The notes below the pieces were generated by a model. It did not search any database. It was given only the letters and a program-made list of their open reading frames with translations, and was not told where the DNA came from. DNA of 41,211 nt from contig CAKPSF010000007.1 of assembly GCA_934183305.1 (NCBI GenBank), forward strand, positions 1 through 41,211. The letters run 5' to 3'. The translations under genes and the position numbers were made by a program. Within the stretch, counting starts at the first letter, position 1, and every line of letters begins with the position of its first letter. This stretch comes from an uncultured Clostridia bacterium (lineage in GTDB: Bacteria > Bacillota > Clostridia > TANB77 > CAG-508). Below, one piece after another: positions 24,343 through 31,612 of the stretch.

Positions 24343-24730
24343 ACTGCTTCTTCATTTTTGGCTTTGAAATTAGGGAAGCGATATATCCAAAGAAAATTGC
24401 AGCAGCAATTCCACCGGCAGCTGCTTTGGTACCGCCGATAAAGCATCCCACGAAACCGTATTGGTCAACTGCTTCTTTTGCACCTTTAGCTAAATTATAG
24501 CCAAAACCAGTGAGCGGAACTGTGGCACCAGCGCCAGCAAAATCGACTAAATATTGATAAACACCTATTCCACCTAAGATTGCACCAACAGTAACGTATA
24601 TAACTAGTATTCTTGCTGGAGTTAATTTTGTTTTATCTATTAAGATTTGACCTATTAAACACAAAGCTCCACCAACTAAAAAAGTATATAAGAGTTGCAT
24701 ATAATTTATATTTTGAAAAAAGTCAAGCAT
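24341..24730 (-). CDS. spoVAE: Stage V sporulation protein AE
   Basis: 129 aa, three or four membrane helices. FLVGGALCLIGQILIDKTKLTPARI and GGTKAAAGGIAAAIFFGYI match SpoVAE (the SpoVAEb type). Together with SpoVAC and SpoVAD it forms the channel that loads calcium-dipicolinate into the forespore and releases it at germination. It shares a repeated FAGAGATVPLTGF motif with SpoVAC (FAGAGSLVPITGF), showing common ancestry. A 114-bp gap from spoVAD contains a perfect palindrome. Confidence 0.93.
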   Translation of the reverse strand: MLDFFQNINYMQLLYTFLVGGALCLIGQILIDKTKLTPARILVIYVTVGAILGGIGVYQYLVDFAGAGATVPLTGFGYNLAKGAKEAVDQYGFVGCFIGGTKAAAGGIAAAIFFGYIASLISKPKMKKQ

Positions 24731-24749
24731 TTTTTAAACATCCTTTCTC

Positions 24750-24778
24750 ATTTGTAATTTACATTATAAATTACAAAT
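24750..24778. repeat. Perfect 12-bp inverted repeat between spoVAD and spoVAE
   Basis: ATTTGTAATTTA (24750-24761), loop CATTA, TAAATTACAAAT (24767-24778). No T-run follows on the minus strand, so it is not a standard terminator; it may be a processing site or an operator for a separate spoVAE promoter. Confidence 0.7.
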
Positions 24779-24844
24779 AAATAATGAATAGTGAAATATA
24801 TAGCTTTAAAAACAACTAAAACTATTTATTATTAACGTTAATTA

Positions 24845-25849
24845 TTAAATTTCTATTGATATTGCGTGTGCAATTCCTGGAATTGACTCACCTTGTTGGG
24901 AACTTGTTGCATTTGTTAGGGCTCCTGTTGCTACCAATAATAATTTTTTGATTTTGCCAGTTTGTAATTGATTGTATAAAAAACCTGAAAACACAGTTCC
25001 ACAACATGCACATCCGCTTCCTCCAGAATGAGTGTCTTGAGTTTCTTTATCAAAAATTAAAACTCCACAATCATTATAATTTGATTTTATATTATATCCT
25101 TGTTTTTGGGCGAGATCTATTACTATTTCTTTACCTATGTGCCCTAAATCCCCAGTTAAAATAGCATCATAGTAACTTGGATTTCTTCCTGTATCCTTAA
25201 AATGTGTTAAAATTGTGTCTAATGCTGCGGGAGCCATTGCAGCCCCCATACTATTAGCGTCTTTAATTCCCATGTCTACAATTTTTCCAATTGTTGCATA
25301 AGTTATTTTTGGACCACTTCCTGAATTAGAAACGATTGCGCTTCCGGCACCAGTAACAGTCCATTGAGAAGAAGGTGGCCTTTGGTTTCCTAATTCTAAT
25401 GGAAATCTGAATTGTTTTTCGGCACTACAAAAATGACTGGAAGCCGCGCATATACAATTATTACCTGCTTTTCCATCAATAAAAATGCTAGATAAAATTA
25501 AACCTTCTACAAAGGTTGAACATGCTCCAAATATTCCTATAAAAGGAATATTCAAGTCTCTTAAACCAAAACTTGAAGATATACATTGGTTTAATAAATC
25601 ACCTGCAAAACAGTAATCTATGTTGGAACTTGGTATATTTGATTTTGCTATTACTGAATTTACAGTTTCTTTAATAATTTTGCTTTCTGCCTTTTCCCAT
25701 GTTTTTTCTCCCCAAAATTCATCATCTAAACATTTATCAAAATAGTTTGCAAGAGGACCTTCACCTTCTTTGGGACCTACAATACAAGCAGTGTTTACTA
25801 CAATTGGTGGGTTACTAAATTTTATTGTTTGTTTTCCTAACTTTTCCAT
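24845..25849 (-). CDS. spoVAD: Stage V sporulation protein AD
   Basis: 334 aa, thiolase-fold protein of the SpoVA complex that binds dipicolinic acid. GEGPLANYFDKCLDDEFWGEKTWEKAE, FGACSTFVEGLIL, GAGSAIVS, DLGHIGKEI and SGGSGCACCGTVFSGFLY are the family landmarks; length matches Bacillus SpoVAD (~338). It sits on the cytosolic side of the inner spore membrane. It lies 15 bp after spoVAC with AGGAGG. Confidence 0.95.
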   Translation of the reverse strand: MEKLGKQTIKFSNPPIVVNTACIVGPKEGEGPLANYFDKCLDDEFWGEKTWEKAESKIIKETVNSVIAKSNIPSSNIDYCFAGDLLNQCISSSFGLRDLNIPFIGIFGACSTFVEGLILSSIFIDGKAGNNCICAASSHFCSAEKQFRFPLELGNQRPPSSQWTVTGAGSAIVSNSGSGPKITYATIGKIVDMGIKDANSMGAAMAPAALDTILTHFKDTGRNPSYYDAILTGDLGHIGKEIVIDLAQKQGYNIKSNYNDCGVLIFDKETQDTHSGGSGCACCGTVFSGFLYNQLQTGKIKKLLLVATGALTNATSSQQGESIPGIAHAISIEI

Positions 25850-25864
25850 AATACCTCCTGAAAA

Positions 25865-26308
25865 TTATTTGAATATAAAATAAATCATACCTATAATTAC
25901 TGAACTAGATATTCCGTATACAAGAACTGGCCCTGCAACGGTAAACATTTTTGCTCCAACGCCCATAACATATCCTTCTGATTTATATTCCATTGCTGGA
26001 GAAACTATTGAATTTGCAAAACCTGTTATAGGAACTAAAGAGCCGGCACCGGCAAATTTTCCTATTTTGTTAAATAAATTCAAACCTGTTAAAAATGCGC
26101 TTATTCCAATAAGTATAATAGAAACAATGGTTCCAGAAATTTGAGTATCTAATCCTTTAGATTTACAATATAAATTTATAAGTTGTCCTATAACACATAT
26201 TAATCCGCCAACCCAAAATGCATTAAAACAATTTTTGAAGATTGGGGAATTAGGCGTTTTTTTATCAACATAATTTTGATAAGTCTTTTGATTATCTAAT
26301 GGCTCCAT
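25865..26308 (-). CDS. spoVAC: Stage V sporulation protein AC
   Basis: 147 aa with about four membrane helices (FWVGGLICVIGQLINLYC, IVSIILIGISAFLTGL, and two near the end). FAGAGSLVPITGFANSIVSPAMEYKSEG-type sequence is the SpoVAC signature. It is thought to be the mechanosensitive part of the dipicolinate channel. The start MEPLDNQ is set by AAGGAGGTAAAT just upstream, which is also the end of the dodecin gene; an earlier in-frame ATG lacks a ribosome site. Confidence 0.95.
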   Translation of the reverse strand: MEPLDNQKTYQNYVDKKTPNSPIFKNCFNAFWVGGLICVIGQLINLYCKSKGLDTQISGTIVSIILIGISAFLTGLNLFNKIGKFAGAGSLVPITGFANSIVSPAMEYKSEGYVMGVGAKMFTVAGPVLVYGISSSVIIGMIYFIFK

Positions 26309-26318
26309 ATTTACCTCC

Positions 26319-26531
26319 TTAATGTCTGTTTTCATCAATTATGAAACTTAGATCTATATCAACAAAATATTCTGTTATTTGATTATTAGAAATATTTGCT
26401 CTTTGTTCTAAAATTTTTATTGATGAAATGTAATCAATTGTTTTTGAAACTTCATTTATTGCTTTTAATGTTGCATCTTTCCAAGATATATTTGAAATTC
26501 CGGTAATAATTAAATGCTTTTGTGTACTCAT
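26319..26531 (-). CDS. Dodecin-family small protein heading the spoVA operon
   Basis: 70 aa. GISNISWKDATLKAINEVSKTI, IKILEQRANIS and ITEYFVDIDLSFII follow the dodecin pattern (GTSPESWEDAV, IKGIEVVEQSA, YRVxLKVSF). Dodecins form hollow dodecamers that store flavin or CoA. The tryptophan that stacks on the flavin in characterised dodecins appears to be Ser/Ile here, so ligand binding is uncertain. ATG at 26531 after AGGAGG; it ends 10 bp before spoVAC, so it is probably expressed in the forespore with it. Possible sigma-G-like boxes (GAATA and CATAAAT, minus strand) lie upstream but match poorly. Confidence 0.7.
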   Translation of the reverse strand: MSTQKHLIITGISNISWKDATLKAINEVSKTIDYISSIKILEQRANISNNQITEYFVDIDLSFIIDENRH

Positions 26532-26561
26532 AAAAACCTCCTGATTGGAAAAAATAATTAT

Positions 26562-26593
26562 ATTCATAAATTAAAAATTAATTATTTATGAAT
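26562..26593. repeat. 32-bp palindrome upstream of the dodecin-spoVA operon
   Basis: ATTCATAAAT (26562-26571) and ATTTATGAAT (26584-26593) are perfect 10-bp arms around a 12-bp AT centre. It lies 31 bp before the dodecin start codon, near the likely transcript start. Confidence 0.65.
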
Positions 26594-26696
26594 GTTTTAA
26601 AAAAGTTTATTCTATAACATATAATTGCCATTTTTGGATAATTTATTCATTTGAAAATAAAATAAAAACGCGATGTGCGTAAGGAAAAAAGAAATA

Positions 26697-26740
26697 TTAC
26701 AAAAATATTACAAAAAAGTTATTTTTATATTACAAATAAA
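26697..26740 (+). promoter_or_regulatory. Four 11-bp direct repeats, PhoP/OmpR-type operator candidate
   Basis: Units TTACAAAAATA, TTACAAAAAAG, TTATTTTTATA, TTACAAATAAA lie in exact register (26697, 26708, 26719, 26730); three of the four carry TTACAA. PhoP of Bacillus binds tandem TTAACA-like 6-mers at 11-bp spacing upstream of the -35 box. They end 9 bp before the -35 of the pilus operon. The rest of the ~340-bp gap is AT-rich with a small ACGC/GCGT inverted repeat at 26668-26680. Confidence 0.5.
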
Positions 26741-26749
26741 GACATATAG

Positions 26750-26777
26750 TTGACTTTTTTTAATAAAATAATAAAAT
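26750..26777 (+). promoter_or_regulatory. Candidate promoter of the type IV pilus operon
   Basis: TTGACT (26750-26755), 16-bp spacer, TAAAAT (26772-26777), about 95 bp before the first pil gene. The surroundings are very AT-rich, so the -10 call is uncertain. Confidence 0.5.
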
Positions 26778-26873
26778 ATATATGAAAAAAATGTAAAAAA
26801 ATAAAATTTATACAAGTATTATTTTTTGTTTATTATTTAAAATAATATTATAAAATAAAGAAAGGATTCTACA

Positions 26874-28469
26874 ATGTCAAGTTGCTTAGGTTTATATATA
26901 GAAAATAACTTAATAAAATATGCAAAAGTTTCAAGAAGCAATAATGAAGCAATTAAAGTTGAATCTTTTGGTGTTAAATTTTATGATAATTTGCAAGAAA
27001 CAATAAATCAAATTATTGAGGAAACTTATAGTTTTAAAAGTGATACTACTATAAGCATTAATACAAATGAAGAGATTTACAACAAAATTGAAGTATTTAG
27101 TATGCTTAACAAAAAAGACATAGCAGGTGTTATAAAAACTGAATTTGAGGATATATGCAATCAAAGAGATATTAATCAGAATATATATGAACAAAGATAT
27201 ATCTTTACAGGAACAAAGGAAAATGAAAGATTGCAAGTTATTCATATTGCAATGCCAAAGACAAGCATAGCTCAAAGAAAAAACCAGATGAACAAAATAA
27301 ATGGCATATTTCCTGTAAGTGTAACAATACCAAATTTAATAAAAAAAGAGAAAAAAAGTACTGTCTTAATTGTTAATATGGAAAATGATACAACAATTAC
27401 TAAAGTATCAGAAAAAGGAATATTAGATATTAATGTTATTAAAGTTGGCGCTAAGAATGTATTAGATAATGTAAATAAAAAAGAAAACTCATATTCGAAA
27501 TCATATGAGATATGCAAAAATTCTACTATATATACAGAAAATGATAAAGATTTACAATACGAAGAAAATGATTATCTAGACGATATAATGCCTACTTGCT
27601 ATCAACTTGCTTCTGAGGTTAGAAAAACAGTAGACGAAAGCCTTGAAAAAATTGATAAAGTTTATTTAACTGGTACACTTGCAATTATAAATAATATAGA
27701 TATATATTTTCAAGATGCATTAAGAAGTACACCATGTGAAGTTCTAAAACCAAGTTTTATAAATAATAATTCGAAAATTAATATAAAAGATTATATTGAA
27801 GCAAATTCGGCTATATCTATAGCTTTATATGGATTAGATAAAAAGAAGAACGAAATTAACTTTTTGAAAGAAACTTCATTAGATAAATTTAAAATGTTTT
27901 TGTCAAGCGATGCTTCAAAAAAGAATACACAAGATGCAGCAAAGGCGGTAGATGAGTTTTTAAGCAAGTTCAGCAGACAATACAATACAGCATTTTTGAC
28001 TTTTGGAATATTAACTTTCACATATTTACTTGGCGGATTTATTATAAATAATCAGTTTAACAACAAAATACAAAAAACAGAAGTTGCTATTGCAAATACA
28101 AATTCTAGAATAGAAAAAATAAAAGAATATAATAAACAATTTAATGCTCAAATAACTGATTACCAAACTATAATAAACAATATTCAAAATATGAATGATG
28201 CAAATTCGGAAGACAAAAGATATAAAAATACAATACCTAATTTGTTGAATAATATTATGGCAATTATACCTAAAAATGTACAGTTAACATCAATAGAAAA
28301 TACCTCTAATAGCCATATTGTTATAATTGCTAAAACTACAAAGTACGAACAAGCAGCTTATTTTAAGGCAAAACTAAAAACTGAGAAAATACTTAAAGAT
28401 GTTGTGTCTGACTCTGGAACTATACAATCTGGGTATTTAATTGTTACGATAGAAGGAGAATTGCCATGA
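26874..28469 (+). CDS. PilM-PilN fusion protein of the type IV pilus
   Basis: 531 aa. Residues 1-~320 have the actin-like PilM pattern (CLGLYIENNLIKYAKVS at the start, KVYLTGTLAIINNIDIYF, NSAISIALYGL at the end). INFLKE at 328-333 corresponds to the INLLP motif that starts PilN and normally docks into PilM. Then come one membrane helix (371-392), a coiled coil (~393-440) and the PilN periplasmic-type domain with LLNNIMAIIPKNVQLTSIE. PilM and PilN form the inner-membrane platform that links PilB/PilC to the pilus. Here they are one chain. The stop overlaps the next start (ATGA). Confidence 0.82.
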   Translation: MSSCLGLYIENNLIKYAKVSRSNNEAIKVESFGVKFYDNLQETINQIIEETYSFKSDTTISINTNEEIYNKIEVFSMLNKKDIAGVIKTEFEDICNQRDINQNIYEQRYIFTGTKENERLQVIHIAMPKTSIAQRKNQMNKINGIFPVSVTIPNLIKKEKKSTVLIVNMENDTTITKVSEKGILDINVIKVGAKNVLDNVNKKENSYSKSYEICKNSTIYTENDKDLQYEENDYLDDIMPTCYQLASEVRKTVDESLEKIDKVYLTGTLAIINNIDIYFQDALRSTPCEVLKPSFINNNSKINIKDYIEANSAISIALYGLDKKKNEINFLKETSLDKFKMFLSSDASKKNTQDAAKAVDEFLSKFSRQYNTAFLTFGILTFTYLLGGFIINNQFNNKIQKTEVAIANTNSRIEKIKEYNKQFNAQITDYQTIINNIQNMNDANSEDKRYKNTIPNLLNNIMAIIPKNVQLTSIENTSNSHIVIIAKTTKYEQAAYFKAKLKTEKILKDVVSDSGTIQSGYLIVTIEGELP

Positions 28470-29185
28470 GAAATAGAATAACAATGATATTATTATTAGT
28501 TTTTGTTTTACTATTAGTATATACATCTGTTATTGGAATTAAAATTGGAAATTTTCAAATTTTATCAATTTCACAGATAATAGAAAAAAACAAAACTTTA
28601 AATGAAAAAATTACAGTAGCTAGCAATCTTTCATCAGTAGATTTTCCAGAAAACGTAAAAACTCTAGAAGATACTTATACAAAACATAAAATACAAAAAC
28701 AAAAATATGAAGAACTTGTAGGGTTTGCTGAAGATGATGATAATAAGATATATGAAACAAAACAATATGACATAGATTATTTATGGAGAACTTTTGGAAA
28801 ATATGCAACAACTAGAAATCTAAAAATAGGTATGGATGTAAAAAAATCTACTAGTGTAAAAGAAACATTGTATGATTTGAATTTTAGTGTTAGCGGTGGA
28901 TATGCAAATATATCACAATTTATATCAGATATAGAAAATAATTCGGATTTGAATTTTAGAATATACAATTTTAAAATGAATGGTAATGGAGAGGAAGTAT
29001 TAGCAAACTTTACTATTAAAAATGTTAACATAAAGGAAATGCTTTCTACTCAAACATCAACTGAAACAGATTCAGACTTATCTAATACTACTACAACATC
29101 AGTTGTTGATAATGCAAACAATAATAGTACAAATTCAAAAACATCTAATAGTGTACAAAACACTTCATCAAGCATATTACAATAA
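28466..29185 (+). CDS. PilO-like alignment subcomplex protein
   Basis: 239 aa. One N-terminal membrane helix (~5-24), a coiled coil (~35-90), then a compact alpha/beta domain (~105-190: TSVKETLYDLNFSVSGGYANISQFISDIEN) of the PilO type, and a 45-residue Ser/Thr/Asn-rich tail. PilO pairs with PilN beneath the membrane to align the pilus machine. Identification rests on the fold pattern and on the four-base overlap with the PilM-PilN gene. The disordered C-terminal tail is unusual. Confidence 0.7.
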   Translation: MRNRITMILLLVFVLLLVYTSVIGIKIGNFQILSISQIIEKNKTLNEKITVASNLSSVDFPENVKTLEDTYTKHKIQKQKYEELVGFAEDDDNKIYETKQYDIDYLWRTFGKYATTRNLKIGMDVKKSTSVKETLYDLNFSVSGGYANISQFISDIENNSDLNFRIYNFKMNGNGEEVLANFTIKNVNIKEMLSTQTSTETDSDLSNTTTTSVVDNANNNSTNSKTSNSVQNTSSSILQ

Positions 29186-29209
29186 TAATTTTGCGAAAAA
29201 GGAGAGTAT

Positions 29210-29611
29210 ATGAAAAGCGAAAAATTTGGAATAGTTAAAGATATAATAATAAGTTTGTTAATTGTAATTACAATACTTCTTGTACTATCAATCTTATTTT
29301 ACGATAAGATTTCTCTAAGTAAAGTAATTCCAGAAGCTGAAGAATATGTGCTTTCTGAAGAAATGCAAAAAGACTTAGATGAAGGAAAAGAAGAAGAAAC
29401 CAAACAAATAGTTACTACTTATTATATAGATTCTACCGATTTGAAAAAATATGAAAAAAACAAAGAATATAATAAAGGTAGAAAAAATCCATTTGCTGAA
29501 GTCTCTGCATCTAGTGGAACATCAACAAGTGAAAACAATACTACATCATCATCTGATAATAATGATAACAACAATAGTCAAAATTTTTATGACGATGATG
29601 GTACAAAATAG
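29210..29611 (+). CDS. Small membrane-anchored protein in the PilP position
   Basis: 133 aa. One membrane helix (~11-30), an acidic middle part, then NKGRKNPFAEV and a low-complexity Ser/Thr/Asn/Asp tail. The K/R-x-N-P-F motif recalls the RDPF segment by which PilP contacts PilN-PilO in Gram-negative pili, but no globular PilP domain exists and there is no secretin here. I call it PilP-like by position and motif only. It has its own GGAG site, 24 bp after pilO. Confidence 0.5.
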   Translation: MKSEKFGIVKDIIISLLIVITILLVLSILFYDKISLSKVIPEAEEYVLSEEMQKDLDEGKEEETKQIVTTYYIDSTDLKKYEKNKEYNKGRKNPFAEVSASSGTSTSENNTTSSSDNNDNNNSQNFYDDDGTK

Positions 29612-29635
29612 TTTATAGTATATTTATTTTTTATA

Positions 29636-29665
29636 AATAAATATATGTATATATATATATTTATT
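29636..29665 (+). other. Hairpin just upstream of the pilin ribosome site
   Basis: AATAAATATAT (29636-29646) pairs perfectly with ATATATTTATT (29655-29665). It is purely A/T and ends 8 bp before the GGAGGAG of the pilin gene. It may stabilise or mark the 5' end of a processed pilin mRNA. Confidence 0.5.
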
Positions 29666-29685
29666 AAAGCAAAGGAGGAGAAGAG

Positions 29686-29904
29686 ATGAGAGGACAAAAA
29701 GGTATTACTTTAGTAGCATTAATAATCACTATAATAGTATTATTAATATTAGCTGTTGTTGCAATAGCTGCTGTTTCTGGAAATGGTATATTAAACCATG
29801 CTCAAAACGCTAGAAGCGAATATCAAGCTGCACAAACAAACGAAGCAACTACCATAAATACTTATCAAAACTACTTAGATAATGAAGCTAAGAGAGCACA
29901 ATAG
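29686..29904 (+). CDS. Short type IV pilin
   Basis: 72 aa. A basic leader (MRGQKG) and G-I cleavage point are followed by ITLVALIITIIVLLILAVVAIAAVSGNG, the class III signal helix. After processing only ~66 residues remain, almost all in the N-terminal helix, with no globular head and no cysteines. Residue 5 of the mature protein is Ala instead of the usual Glu. The best ribosome site of the operon (GGAGGAG) and hairpins on both sides suggest it is the most abundant product, i.e. the main pilin. Similar headless clostridial proteins are often annotated only as prepilin-type N-terminal domain proteins. Confidence 0.8.
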   Translation: MRGQKGITLVALIITIIVLLILAVVAIAAVSGNGILNHAQNARSEYQAAQTNEATTINTYQNYLDNEAKRAQ

Positions 29905-29911
29905 TATTTTT

Positions 29912-29958
29912 ATAAGCATATGCGCCATATTGCAATAATGATGCATATGCTTATTTTT
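29912..29958 (+). terminator. Partial terminator after the pilin gene
   Basis: The perfect 12-bp stem ATAAGCATATGC (29912-29923) / GCATATGCTTAT (29943-29954) has a 19-nt loop and T5. The pilus genes continue in the same direction, so it probably lowers downstream expression rather than ending the operon. Confidence 0.7.
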
Positions 29959-30008
29959 AAAATATGAAGGGAGAAATGTGATATTAATTAATATATCATA
30001 GTTGAAAT

Positions 30009-30779
30009 ATGAACATTTTTTTATATGCAATAATATTTATAATAGGTACTTTTTTTGGAAGCTTTTTTACTTTAGCTGTTTATAGAATTCCTAAAAAAGA
30101 AGATATATTAATAAAACATTCATATTGTCCTAATTGTAATCATAAATTAGGATTTTTTGACTTATTTCCAGTGTTTAGTTATATTTTCCTTGGAGGAAAG
30201 TGTAGATATTGCAATAATAAAATTAGACCTAGATATTTAATTTTAGAATTATTATCTGGTTTTACTTTCTTGTTTTTTGCATTAGCTTTTAAAGTAACAA
30301 TTTACAATATAAATAATCAAATAAATTTTGTAACTGTTTTAATATATTCTTCTATATTATGCATTGTTGCATGTATAGACAAAGAAAATATAACAATAAA
30401 CAAGAATGTTATATTTGTTGGTTATTTGTTTGAAATAATGTATATGATATATCAATATACATTAGGAGTTTTTAATGTGTATCAATATGTTATATATTTA
30501 ATGTTATTAATTTTGATTTTAATTTTAGACAATATATTTTCAATGGTTACAATGACGAAAAAGTATTATATACAAGTTTTATATTTGGCACTTTATATTA
30601 TTGTGCTTTGTGGAGCAAAGTTATTTATTCTTTCAGTTATATTAACTTTACTAATTGTAGCAGTTCATAATATTTTAAGTAAAGATAAAAAAAAGCAGTT
30701 ACCAATTGGATTTTACTTGAGTGTTAGTAATATAATAATTATTTTAACTGCAAATATGTTAATAAATTATTTTATTTAG
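30009..30779 (+). CDS. pilD: Prepilin peptidase (PilD/ComC-type), second catalytic motif missing
   Basis: 256 aa with about eight membrane helices. GTFFGSFFTLAVYRIPKKE, the zinc site Cys40/43/65/68 (CPNC, CRYC) and IRPRYLILELLSG are standard for the methylase part. The first catalytic Asp is Asp124 (ACIDKENITI). The second, expected in a GxGD motif before LLAA, falls at KKYYIQVLYLAL and is missing; Asp174 (LILDNIF) is the only nearby alternative. It should cleave and methylate prepilins at the membrane. It has a weak ribosome site, unlike its neighbours. Confidence 0.82.
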   Translation: MNIFLYAIIFIIGTFFGSFFTLAVYRIPKKEDILIKHSYCPNCNHKLGFFDLFPVFSYIFLGGKCRYCNNKIRPRYLILELLSGFTFLFFALAFKVTIYNINNQINFVTVLIYSSILCIVACIDKENITINKNVIFVGYLFEIMYMIYQYTLGVFNVYQYVIYLMLLILILILDNIFSMVTMTKKYYIQVLYLALYIIVLCGAKLFILSVILTLLIVAVHNILSKDKKKQLPIGFYLSVSNIIIILTANMLINYFI

Positions 30780-30791
30780 AGAGGAACAAAG

Positions 30792-31181
30792 ATGAGGGTT
30801 AAGGAAAAGAAGGGATTTATTGAAGTTGATATGGCAGTAGCGATAATTGCTATAATTATATTTTCAACAATAATAATTTCATTAATGTATAATAATGCTT
30901 TACAAAACAAAAAAATAAAAAAAGAAGCTTTAGCTATAATATATATTACAGAAACCTTTGAAAATGTTGGCATAGCTAGTTTTGATGATATAACATCAGA
31001 TAATATTAGCAATTTTGTGCCAATTGAAGTCGGAAGATATTACACTGTTAGTACAGATGTTACAGAACTAGATCAGAATGAATATGAAAAAATAATAAAA
31101 AAAGTATCTATTTCTTTATCATATAAAGTTGGAAATAAGACGTATGATGTTACAATGGAAAGATTAAAAGCAAAGGAGTAA
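30792..31181 (+). CDS. Minor pilin-like protein (Asp at position 5)
   Basis: 129 aa. EKKG|FIEVDMAVAIIAIIIFSTIIISL is a class III prepilin signal; mature residue 5 is Asp rather than Glu. A ~100-residue exported domain follows (TYDVTMERLK at the end), with no cysteines. Size and place beside another pilin-like gene fit a minor pilin of the GspI/PilV class, likely part of the tip-initiating complex. ATG 30792 after GAGGAA, 12 bp after pilD. Confidence 0.7.
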   Translation: MRVKEKKGFIEVDMAVAIIAIIIFSTIIISLMYNNALQNKKIKKEALAIIYITETFENVGIASFDDITSDNISNFVPIEVGRYYTVSTDVTELDQNEYEKIIKKVSISLSYKVGNKTYDVTMERLKAKE

Positions 31182-31183
31182 AT

Positions 31184-31603
31184 ATGAAAAAACAAAATGG
31201 AATTACGCTTGTATCCTTGGTAGCATATGTAATTGTTATGACAATAGTAGTTGCAGTGCTTGGAAGTATAATAACTAGTTTTTATCAAAATACTGATAGT
31301 ATGCAAGCAGATACAAAGGAAGTTATTGAATTTAATAAGTTTAATATGTATTTTCTAAAAGAAGCTAAAACTTTAAATAATAAAATTGATAAACTGGAAA
31401 ACAACTACATTTTATTTACTTCTGGAAATTCATTTTCATATTCTAATAATTCAATATACTATAACAACTTAATGATATGTAAAAATGTAGAAAATGCTTC
31501 GTTTTCTTTTAAGGAAAATGAAAGAACAGATATTGTTGAAGTCACCATAGAATTTCAAGATTTTCAAAAAACAATAAACTATAAAATTGAAGATATATAT
31601 TAG
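31184..31603 (+). CDS. Minor pilin-like protein (Ser at position 5)
   Basis: 139 aa. KKQNG|ITLVSLVAYVIVMTIVVAVLG is a class III prepilin signal with Ser at mature position 5. The exported part has PilW/GspJ-like strands (FSYSNNSIYYNNLMICKNVENASFSFKEN). The start follows the previous stop by 2 bp with AAGGAG inside it, so the two are translationally coupled. Probably a minor pilin partner of the previous protein. Confidence 0.7.
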   Translation: MKKQNGITLVSLVAYVIVMTIVVAVLGSIITSFYQNTDSMQADTKEVIEFNKFNMYFLKEAKTLNNKIDKLENNYILFTSGNSFSYSNNSIYYNNLMICKNVENASFSFKENERTDIVEVTIEFQDFQKTINYKIEDIY

Positions 31604-31612
31604 GAGGATAAT

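Noticed and set aside
24318..24500. Plus-strand ORF downstream of rplT
   Set aside because: It is antisense to spoVAE, starts inside the terminator and lacks a ribosome site.
29612..29685. AT-dinucleotide stretch before the pilin as a phase-variable promoter
   Set aside because: The tract is interrupted and better explained as a hairpin; no promoter boxes flank it.
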